64,000 nt of DNA from the NCBI RefSeq assembly GCF_018873765.1, contig NC_057925.1, positions 60,028,970 through 60,092,969 of the forward strand, read 5' to 3'. The notes beneath the pieces are model-generated. The model was not told the origin of the DNA, searched no databases, and saw only the letters and a program-made list of their open reading frames with translations. Both the position numbers and the translations under genes were made by a program. This DNA comes from Telopea speciosissima. Lineage: Eukaryota > Streptophyta > Magnoliopsida > Proteales > Proteaceae. Shown in pieces: positions 36,629 through 48,600 of the stretch. Position 1 is the first letter of the stretch. Each line of letters begins with the position of its first letter.

Positions 36629-39600
36629 GTCCTTCCTATATGTTCTTCCTGTATGCGATCACTAAGCTGTGATTAAAATGACATCACCTTTTCATGCCAC
36701 TAGACATAATATAATTTATTCTCTAGCAAGCTCCACCCCCCTTCCTTCTCATCATCTCATTTCTTTTCAAACAATAAAACAAAGGAGAACTACAGTTTCT
36801 GGTCGTGTGGATACTTGAGCCAGGCCCAGCACAAATTACACAATTTTTTTAATACCAGGAGATTTGAAATAAACATACCCATGTTACAAAGTTAAGAAAG
36901 TCCGTTCATTCTCACACCAAACTCATCCCTTTTAGCCTCTACACCAATGGCGTATGAAGTAAATTCCCAGATCCCTTTCCCTTCAGTGTTTCTAGAGGGA
37001 ATGACCTAGATGTACTTGATGGAAGTAAAAAATTGCAGGAATCAGGAGTCTGACTCAAGACAATGACCTACACTCTCTTTGGTTATTAAAAATTTTAAAA
37101 AAAAAATTTTAAAAAAAGAGACCATATCCCCAATTTAGTGCACCAAAAAAGGTGTCTCTGTAATAATGCCCTCTCTATATATTATATGTTCACCCAAAAT
37201 GTATTTGACAACATATATCATATGTTTCGTATCTAATGTTGCAGTTATGAGCCTGTATATTCGTAGACATGCTGTAGGCAGTTGCATATAAACATACATT
37301 AAACTCCTCCTTTCAATAGATTTCTCACAAACTCGTTCTGCAACCCCACCTCCCAACCCCAAGTTCAGATAATTGATTGAGGCCATATATCAAATCTGTA
37401 GACACCCAGACACGGGAAAGGCCAACTGACTACTGCTAGTACTATACAAATTGCATTGAAGATTGAACTTAATGGCATGCATTCAACTTGACAGAATTAG
37501 TAACTTCTGTGTATTAGAAGTCAAACATCTACTGCCATGTGACTGAATTCACATGCTTTTGTGACTTCAACAATTAGAATAAAAAAACGATAAAATAAAA
37601 TAATGTAACTCTCAAGTCCAAACACCATTTGTTTGACAAAAAACATTGCTTTGGAAAATGAACTTTTGATAATAGTCGAGCATTAAGATTAGTAATATAG
37701 AGAAGTCATGTTACATTTAAGAAATCCAGAAGTTGATACACAGTCTTCATACATACCTTGCCAATGGCTCCAAGAACTATAGTTGCATCAGAGCACCCAT
37801 AAACAGTGGCATATCGTAAAGGTGCCAATATGTAGATTACTGAGTCGTGACAATTTAGAATCTACAAGGAAACAAAAGAATGTTAAAATCAGAATATGTT
37901 TCAGATGAAAATTGAGATGAAGAAAATCTAGAAATGAAGCATAAAGCTTCCAGTCATACACAAAAACAATATGACACAAACAAATTGAAAGGGGAAACCC
38001 CAACGGTATAAGCACACAGGCCTTCTAATTCAAGAGAAGAGACCATTAGAATGACCAACTACAGACACAACAATCCATATAAATATCTCTACTCATGGCC
38101 AGCAAGCATCTCTTTATATGGCTTGGCTCTCTTCCTGAGTCCCGGTGATACCGAAAGCCCATAGAGAACGGTTCAAGAGATCGGAATCGGCATCAACCGA
38201 TCAGCAAGAATTGGTGATAAAAAATGACCTAGAATTGCCGGATTGAATCGGCTACAGCAAATCCATCCTGATTCTTTGAGCCATGCTATAGGGTGATTTG
38301 ATAATGAGAAATACCTTATCCCTGTGTCCATTATATCTTTTCAAATCTAACTTTTCTTCCACCAAAATAATGAAAAAGGACCACATGTTCCACCTCCCAT
38401 TCCCTAATTCCTTATAAAATACACTTCCAAACAACCTGGCAACTCTTCTTTTGAAAAGATTAGAAATAGCAAGCTCTTTGCCCAGTGACTGCCCACAAAT
38501 AGGGCTTTCCAAAGTATATTTATCCTCTTTTTTTGGGTAGTGGGGATGGGGATGGGGTAAGAAGGTTTATCTATCAAATGTTTACCATAGTAAATATGAG
38601 GATGGGACATATTTGGGTAAAAATCAGCATGTTTCAGAGGTACTAGCTCCCTGATTGATGTGTAAGGCAGTTTCCGGGTGCCGATGTAGATGGGGCTAAA
38701 TTTGAGCAGCTTTATTTTTCAAGAGTATACAGAAGAATATAATTGACTATAGAGGGGGGGGGGGGAGAGGCAACAAAAAAAAGATAATAAATTACAGTAA
38801 GAAATAACTGGAAAACCAGGTTTTTTTACTCGACTCGCCCTTTTCAAAACCTGGTGACTCGGGCAAGTAATGTTTTTCGCCTTTTTTTAAAACTCTTCTT
38901 TCTCCTCCTTGTCTGAGTGAGGGGGACTAAGAGAGTGAGGCTATGGTTGCTTCACAGGTGAGAAGAAAAAAGTGGCTAATATTAAGACAAAAAACAAAAA
39001 ATTCTAAGGTTTTGTTCAGTTGTAGACCAAACTTATGGTCTATGAAAAGTATATGACCCAATAATAAAAAAACACTCGGTGAGTTTCACATGACTCAGGC
39101 AAAAACTGAGTCAAGGAAAACTTGGACCTGGTCTAGTCATTTCTTGAACCTGAGCAAATCTTCATGACTCCAGACCAGGTTTCATGTTTTTTGACTCGAG
39201 TCGGGTGACTCAACCGAGTCAAAACCTGGTTTTTCAACTATATACTAACAATATACGAACATCAATTCATCTGGCTAGTTAGGAACAATATTGCCTGGAA
39301 ATCAGACATCAAAAAATTTAATAAGCTTCTAAAACAGATAAATGCTTCAGCTGCAGCAGATATCAAGAGGGAAAAAATGAATTTGCACACCGAGATACGT
39401 AAAAAAGAAAATGCTGGAAGCCTTACCTTCACAGAAGAACCTTTAAGATCAGATGCTTGCTTTACAATTGAAGCTTTGGAAATTCCCTCGACAAAGCAGG
39501 GACTCCTAGAACCACTGGAACCTTTGAATGAACTAGCGCATGCATCAGCCATAGCAACATCCTGATCAGAGTTATTGGGTGGCCCATTTTCTTTTGAAGA

Positions 39601-42600
39601 AATTCTTTCAGATATATGTTCTAAAGCAGCGGCTATATTTTGCAAAACCCAATCATGAATTTGCGATGCAGGAACAGGAATAGCAGGCATGTCGGGATCA
39701 GAATTTGCAAAAAATGGTGCAGCTTGGCTCAATGGAACTTCAGATCCCTTTTCACCGAATTGAATGAGAAACCCAAGGTGCTCAAACTTCTCTAAGGTTA
39801 AAACCTGCAGACAGGAGATAATTACCTTATAACATGTAAAAGCTTTTACATCTTTCGAAGCAAATAAAATGATGAATAGCCAGCAAAGGCTATTGTGGCC
39901 AAACCACCAAACCCACGCACTAGAATGAGATCTTAAGTTCTGTTAATCCTTTGAAAGCTTCTGACTTATGGCTCTCAGAGCAGTAAAAGAAGAAATGTGA
40001 TAAGATCGATAGAATGATGGACAATAACTATTTGAACAAGAGAATAGGGAGAGATATAATGCACTAACCAAAGGCTACATTCACCTTTTTCAGAAGTACA
40101 TAAAACATATAAGATGGTTTACGAATTAAGTCAATTTTTTATGGTTAAAGAAAAGTACATTGAGTTCCTCCCACATACCCTTTAAAGCACTATAGTAGTC
40201 GCCAATAGATTTTCCATTCTGCCTGAAGGAGAAAAACTTCTCATATAAAACAAATATCCTGGACATGCTTTTGTCTTGAGAGAAACTCTCTTTGAGATCG
40301 TCCCAAACACCCTTGGTTGGGGTATGAAAAATGACATTGGCAACCACAAAAGGGTCCATACTATTCCGTAGCAAGCAAAGTACAGTGGCATTGTCCGCCA
40401 TCCATTCAGGATATTCAGAAGCAGTCGTAACAGGTGGCTTAGTAAAAAAATCCCCCACTTGGTGATGATATAAACCCTAACTGCTTGTGCCCAGAGAAGA
40501 TAGTTGGATGCACTGCTAAGGTTGATAGATGTAATTTGGACAATAATGGTGTCCGTTGAGGATTTTGAGTCACCCATGACGTGTATGAGACGATAACCAG
40601 CAGTAGTATATCACCAGAAAAGAGAACAGATAGATCACCCAAATTCTGGGGTTACAGTAGTATATCTTGAACTCCACAGATAATTACGAGCCACCAAAAA
40701 ACACTGTATATAGAGATCTCGAATGGACTTAAAGAGGATTAAATATCGCAGAAGGAATCAGAGCATAGATTAGCCTGATATTGGTGTCGAAGAACCCCAA
40801 AATATCACTTACTTCCAATGGTAAGATTAAAAGTAATTGAAGAAATCTATTCTGCCTGAATTTTTGCAACCTGAAATGGGAGATTTACTACCACAAAGAA
40901 ATCACAAGATGGATCAGCCCAATATTGGGGTCGAAGGACCCTTTGATGATGGCCAATAGTATCCCAAAATCTTACTCAAATCTGAGGGCCAGATTAAAAA
41001 TAATTTAAGATACTAATTCTGTCAGAAAACTCTGAAAAACACCGCTAGGAAGAACTTCCAGCAATAGTTAGTAGCAAACGAGGACCTGGATCAGCCTCAA
41101 ACTTGAGTGTAAGAACTTTACCAGTAGGTTCAACGATACCCTGGAAAAATTAGATCCAATAGGCAACCATAAGAGGAGTAATAATGTTCATCAATTCAGG
41201 CAAAATTGATCCACGAACAGGGTATCGCCGGGAGGACAACCAGCAACCAATCTTCATAACATTAATGAAATCACTCTATGAAATAGGTGTAGCAGATCAA
41301 TTCCTTCATGTAGGTAGCATAAACAAGAGAAACCCTAGTTTATTTTCATATAATCAATAACTAGGGTTTCATAGAGTAGGTAGGGGCCATAGGGCAGCAT
41401 AGGTTGTGGCAAACCAAGAGAGAAAACTCTTAGAAGACTATCAAAACAAGGATTGCTCTGATACCATGTAATAATATTAGAGATCAGAGGACCAGCAATG
41501 GAAAGAAGAAGAAGATGAAGTGAAGAGAGAAGAAACTGAGAGAGGGAGAAGAGTCAGAACACGATAGAGAGAATACCCTCTATCGTTACTAGCTAAAGCT
41601 TTACACTTGACAAACTATCGACTCTTAGTAGGGATCCTACTAAGAGTGGATGACTAATTACAATGTAAGACTAATAACAATAGAACCAAATTACTTCCCA
41701 AGTCTAATAACAAAAGGAAACAACTAAAGAGAGATATTAGCAACTAAAGACAACTTTGAAATTAGATACGATCCTCCAGTACACTGTTCCATGGGTGTCC
41801 ATGGAACACCACCCCATGATACACACTTTAACACACTTCAAAGGTATAACTGTATAAGTGAGCAATGTATTGTGTAGGATCAGGACGGTAATCTTGTTCT
41901 TTGTATTGGGTATTTTGGTCGTTCTGAAAAATGACTGGATCTTTTGGTAAATCAAAACTTCATTTTGTTTAATCTACTAATTTTCGCAAAAAAATCAAGG
42001 TAGCACCATCTGTGAACAGTGTACATATTCTAGAATCCTTCTATATAACAGAGATTAAATCCACAAGAAAACAAAAATGATAACTTTTTTGATATGATAA
42101 GATAACAAAAATTATACAATTTACAATGATATTTTCTATTTAACAGCCACATAAGGTTCTTTTTTTATTTATGATAACTACATAAGGGGTTTTTTGAGGA
42201 AATACATACAAACTTTTGCGGCATTAACAAGTCAGGATTTAAAATGCTTGACTAACTTGTGTGCCATTTTCCTTCAGTTGTAATGATGCAGCAGCCATCG
42301 AGTGGATGGATTAAGAATATGCCCAGCCCAAAAGGCTCAATTCTAGGGTCATACAAGGTCCAAGATGGTAGTTGATTTACTCTCAATTGTTTTAAGTGAT
42401 GGGAGTATTCGTGTAATTTCACAAGTCTATTAAATATGAGTTGGCAAAAAATTGTGTTGGTCCTCCTTAGGTAGTATTATATAGGTGGGTTAGTTCGTAG
42501 AAGCTTCAAAATATTGTTGAGTTAGATTAGTGGTTCATTTTTAAAGAGTCCTAGCTGTTGCCTTTTACTTTGAAGTGATTATAAGCAACGTCAACCCTGT

Positions 42601-45600
42601 ATCAGTTTCCGTAACTAAGTTCTTTTTCGGTTTCCCCCCCCTGAATGTGACTCGAGTGCCTCTTTCCCGCTTCTCTCCCCCCTGTGCTTCTCCCCCTTCC
42701 ATCTTATTGAAGTCCCTTCTTATATTTAATTCCTTCCTTCTTTAGTTATCTCTCAGTTACTACAAGTTCTTCAAGCTATGTTCTTCAAGTAACAGGTTAG
42801 TTCTCCTTACCTATCTCCATAAAAAGGGTTAGTTCTCCTTATCTTCGTTAACTACTTTTCTTTTTCTCTATTATATCTTTTCTATCACATTCTCTCTTTT
42901 CACACTAATTTTCCACTAATATTTCATATCTGAAACTTTTATATTCTACTCCATTCTTTTCAGTTATTCTTTTGCATATTCTTATATGTAAGGTTTTAAA
43001 ACTCTGTTTCGACCAGCCAGAAACCTAGATATGGTCGAAACCAGGGATTTTTTCCCAGCCAACTCGAGGTGGTGGTTTCAAGGCCCAGAAATGGTTTTTT
43101 TATCTGAAAACACAATGCATGAACTATTTACACCCAAAAAAAAAAACACTCAATATGGTACTTGTGGTTTTTTACTGAAGTTTACTAGTGTACGCATAGT
43201 GTACTAAGAATCATGGTTATCAAAGGAGGCAGTTATTTATGTCAAATACCATTTAAGTAAATGTTTTATATTTGTTATTTCATTTACTTAAGATATTATT
43301 CATAAACAAGCAAATACCCCCATCAAAACAAATGAATATTTTACCCCACTTTTGGTTTTTAGCAATGTTTTACCATATTAAGATTTATGGAATTTATAGA
43401 TTTGAGAAAACCCTCAGCATATAAAAGTTGAAAATTACACCTACTGTCGAAAATCTAGTTTTTGTTTTTGAACTGGGGGATTGACTTTTATCCTTTTGGA
43501 ATTTGATTTTTAACTATTTTTATTGGATTCAAATAGGGGGTATTTGCTTAGGAGTAATATATAAAGTGTAGAAACCGCTTCCTCTAAAAGGCCGACCTTT
43601 TAGGAAAGGGAGGAAACAATATGTATATCATACAGGAGCTTTTAACACGGCGGACTATCCAAAGGGGGACACAAGTGGATAAATAATTTTTTAACACCTG
43701 CCCGCTCCCAGGGGGACTCGATACCGTGACCCCTGCCTGCTCTGATACCATGTAAACAGCCTTGGAATTAATGCTTAGATGATCTGATCAATCATCCCAC
43801 CCTCTTATTTATAATAAAAACAAATTACAGCAAAGATGGGATTCCCCCCCAATCCTATTCCTACTAGGTATTCCCACTATAACTAGGAATCCCAAATAGG
43901 AATCGTATAGGGGAGAAAAACAGGGAAAAAACAATTAAAAACTAATCAAACTAAAATAAGAAAAGAAAGCCAACTAGGACTAGGTTACCCCTAGTGGGTA
44001 ACGTAGCCTTATCTCAATACTCCCCCTCAAGTTGGAGCAAACATATCGATCATGCCCAACTTGACTAGATTGGGATGAAACAGCTTCCCAGACAATCCCG
44101 TAGTGAAGATATCTGCAAGTTGATCAGTAGACGTCACAAAGGGAATGCCAATCAACCCTTCTTCTAACTTCTCTTTGATGAAATGCCTATCCACCTCAAC
44201 ATGTTTGGTACGATCATGCTGTACTGGGTTGTGTGCGATGCCGATTGCAGCCTTGTTGTCACAGTACAACATCATAGGAAGACGAATAGGAACACCAAGA
44301 TCTTGTAGCAGCCCTTTAAGCCAAAGTAACTCACAAATCCCCTGTGCCATAACTCGAAACTCAGCTTCGGCACTAGAACGAGCAACAACATTTTGCTTCT
44401 TACTACGCCACGTGATAAGATTTCCACCTACAAAGGAGCAATACCCAGAAATAGACTTGCGATCTGCAGAACCAACCCAATCAGCATCAGTGTATGCTTC
44501 AATCCGTAGATGACCATGCGTAGACAAAAGAATTCATTTTCCGGAGCGACTTCAAATAGTGCAAGATACGAAGAACAGCCTCCATATGTGAAGAGTAGGG
44601 ATCATGCATAAAGCGGCTCACGATGAATCACGGCGACAAGAATGTCGGGACGAGTGTGTGAAAGATAAATCGCTTCCCTACAAGTCTTTGGTACCGGCCT
44701 TTATCAACAGGCTCACCCTCTTTCTCCTTGAGTCGAACAGTAGGATCCATAGGAGTATCCGAAGGATGACAGCCAAGCAACCCGGCCTCAACCAATAAAT
44801 CTAGGACATACTTCCTCTGGGAGAGAAAAATGCCTTTAGAAGATCTGGCTACTTCAATCCCAAGAAAGTATCGTAGTTTCCCTAGATCCTTAATCTCAAA
44901 TTCTTGTCCAAGGAAGGTCTTCACCCGTCTGATCTCATCACCATCATTGCCAGTAACCACTATATCATCAACGTAGACTATAAGAACAATGAGTTTTTCA
45001 CCAACCCTCTTTATAAAGAGTGTGTGATCAACATTACTCTGCTTATAGCCCACAGAAATCATGGCCTTGTGGAACCGCCCAAACAATGCTCGAGGTGACT
45101 GCTTCAGCCCATAAAGTGCACGCTTCAATTTACATATTTTTCCTTGGTTTTTGTCACAAGAGAATCCTGGTGGAATGTCCATATACACCTCCTCATCCAA
45201 TGTTCCATTTAGGAAGACATTTTTTACATCTAGTTGCTGCAAATCCCATCCAAGGTTGACTGCACAAGATAATAACACACGACCAGTATTTAACTTGGCA
45301 ACAGATGCAAAAGTTTCTTGGTAATCAATGTCGTATGTCTGAGTGAACCCTTTGGCCACGAGTCGTGCCTTATACCTATCCACAGTGCCATCCATCTTCT
45401 GTTTCACCACAAACACCCATTTGCATCCAACGGTTTTCTTCCCAGGTGGAAGAACCACAAGCTCCCATGTGTTATTTTTTTTCAAGGCTTCCATTTCTTC
45501 CATCATAGCTACCTTCCACTTTCCGTCTAATAAAGCTTCCTGCCAATTGTTAGGAATTCGAATAGAAGAAAGAGAGGAAACAAAGGCATGAAAGGATGGG

Positions 45601-48600
45601 GAAAGGGAATCATAAGAAACAACATAAGATATCGGATGCTGAGTGTAAGATCTGACACCTTTGCGAAGAGCAATAGGTAAATCAGGAACATTACCAGGTG
45701 GAGAGGCAGGTTCTGGATCCGGGTTTGGCAATTGGATGGGTACTGGAGCAACAGTTGATTGGACCTACTTATGTTTCCTTGCATAGGTCTTCATATTACT
45801 GGCATCAATCCTCCTCTGAAATTCACTAATAGTCCTCTGGACAGGAGTCTGGACCGGGGTAGCTTGCTCCCCCTGAATAGAAATGGTCTCCCCCTGTTTA
45901 GGAACCTCTCCCCCTGACTCAGGGGGAGTACCAGGGGCAGGCCGAACTGGTTCAGACTCATGGTAAACAGACTGAAATGGAGGTGGAGAGTCAATAGTCA
46001 GCACATCTTCACTAACACTCTCCCCCTGAAGAGGTGGGGACACATAATATGGAACATTTTCATGAAAGACAACATCCATGCTGACAAAAGTCCTGCGGGA
46101 TGGAGGGTAATAACATTTGTAACCATTTTGGGTAGCAGAGTATCCCAAGAAAATGCAGCGGAGGCTACGTGAGTCAAGTTTACCAGGGGACCTTGTATCC
46201 CTGGCATAACAAACGCAGCAAAAAACTTTAGGTGGGACTATAAAGGAAAAAGAGCCAAGTAATAGCTCAATAGGGGCTTGCGAAAGAAAAACCTGACTGG
46301 GCAACCTATTAATTAAATAGGCTACAATAAGGACAGCATCCCCCCCAATAAAGGGAAGGGAAATTGCGAGCAAACATAAGAACCCTAGCCACTTCCAAGA
46401 GGTGGCGGTTTTTTCTCTCAGCCACACCATTTTGGGCTAGAGTATCGACACAGCTGGTCTGATGGAGGATTCCATGTGCAACAAGGTATTTTTGGAACTG
46501 ACCTTCTATATACTCTTTCCCATTGTCACTCCTTAAAATTTGAAGAGTGGCATTAAATTGGGTCTTAATCATTTGATGAAAGTGCTGAAAACATAAAAAA
46601 ACTTCACTTTTTGTGTGCATAAGGTATACCCAAGTGAACCTAGAATAACAGTCAATAAAAGTGACATACCACCGATGGCCAGCCAGGGAAGCTTTCTTAC
46701 TAGGCCCCCACACATCAGTATGAACAATATGGAATAAGGAAGAGGATCTTTTATTAGAAATAGGGTAAGTTGAACGTGTCTGTTTAGCCAAGACACAAGG
46801 CTCACAAAAAAAGTCTTCCTTATTACAGTCTTTAACTAATGTAGGAAATAAATTTGATAAAGTACCTACGGGGGGAAGGCCTAGTCCAGAGTGCCATTTA
46901 TGTAAGTCAGAGGAGAAAGATGCCGAAGGTAAAGTCTGAGTATGTTTAGGATCACCATCAAGTAGGTACAATCCACCATGCACTTTACCCGATCCAACCG
47001 TCTTCCCCGAGTCCAGTTCCTGAAAGACACAGTGAGTAGGAAAAAAAGTCACTTTACAATTTAGGGATTTAGTGATACTGCTAATGGAAAGAAGGTTAGT
47101 TGTAAATTTGGGAATATGCAACACAGATGACAGTATAAGAGAAGGAGAACAACCAATGGTTCCTTTCCCTGAGATGGAGGAGAGGGACCCATCAGCAATT
47201 TTAACTTTATCCTTACCAGAAGCAGGAGAATATGTATTAAAACGACTGGAAGAACCTGTCATGTGATCAGTAGCACCATGTAGAAATATTTATTTAAATG
47301 ATATCAGGCATAAATAAGTGTTTGTCTTGGTTTCAGGCCAAGTTTCCTCAAGTTTCGATGGGCATAAGTGTTGAAACTTGCGACATTACCAACATCTCGG
47401 TCAAAACCTGTCGAGTTAAGGGATTTTTAAAAGTCGCACTTATCTCGTCTTAGTTTCTTGCAAAACCGAGATATCTCGGTCAAAACTACCATGTATATAT
47501 ATATATAGGAAAGAGAACACTACCTGGTCGCATACGGCATGCGGCTCCTGAGCCCAGACACAGGGCCGTGCAAATTGACCGCCGCGTCACCATGGAAAGG
47601 CAAAAATCTCTGGGGGCATGGCAGTCAGTTCGCACAGCCTTATGACTAGGCGCAAGGGTCGCGCACCGAAAACCAATGATACTATCAAATCTATGTACAG
47701 TAATGGAAGATAGGTTACTAGTCCCAAAAAACCCACAAAATTCAGAAATTGGAATAAACACAAAATTAGAAACTTAGAGTTTTCAGCCAAACCAGCCATG
47801 TGATTGTGATCACACTTGGATCGAGTGTAGAGGTTGATAAGAGGATCCTTGGCTCCAAATCATCCAAATGTGATGGTTGGATGTTGAGATATAAGAGAAA
47901 CACAAAATTAGAAGGTTATGGAAAACCTTCAAAACAGAGCCGATCTTGGACTCCAATGGCAACCGATTGTAGACCTTGATGGTAGGAGCTTTGTCTGCAA
48001 GTTTGGGTCAATCTTGATGTCTAGAAGTGGAGATGAAGGAGGGAGAATGAAAATAGAAGGTTAGTGGATATGGAAGGTTCAGCCTGTGGAGTGGGGTGAA
48101 ATAGGAGATCGAGTGGAAGGAATAGAAAGGGGATGATGTGCTTCAAAACCCAGCAGGGATTGTTGATGGAATATAGAGATCCACAGCCTTGAAGTTGCAG
48201 CAGGGAGTCAACACACAGGAAACAGCAGCAGGGTCACTCGATAGGATGATGCAGCAGCAGCAGCACAGCCTGTGCTTGAGATTGGAGAGCAGCAGCAACC
48301 TTCGAATGATCTTCTCAGTGGTTGTAACAGCTTCAATACACAGCAGCACAAGGGAATCTCAACTGTGATGGAGAGAATGGAGAAGAAGAGAACTAGAAGG
48401 TAGGGGTTAGGTGAATTAGGCTCTCTCAGCCTGGCTCCTTCAGCCCTTCATTGTCACTCAATTTGACAAGGAGAAATCACTGCTCAAAAGCCATTTTCAT
48501 TCATCTTCTTAAAATCGTGAGGGGTTCTAATAGCCATTACAAATATATAGAGGGCTATGCTTGCACCTCAAGTTAACAGAAAATAGAAACTTAGCATAAT

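Larger units (their letters stand above)
27181..37756 (-). other. TBCCD1 intron 4 (10.6 kb, phase 0)
   Basis: Donor GGCAAG|GTATGTATG and acceptor TTTTTTGTCAACAG|GCC. Most of it is the copia element at 27901-36583. Elsewhere it holds a T-run joined to a G-run (27700-27735), an interrupted 92-bp tandem repeat and AT-rich sequence (36666-37756) without features. Confidence 0.9.

Noticed and set aside
47494..47770. GC-richer stretch with 91- and 70-residue frames
   Set aside because: The start (GGAAAGAGAACACTACCTGG) looks like a common plant repeat end; neither frame shows a domain.
48240..48310. CAG-rich tract that could suggest a polyglutamine exon
   Set aside because: Short, no in-frame exon with splice sites, and embedded in LTR-like sequence.
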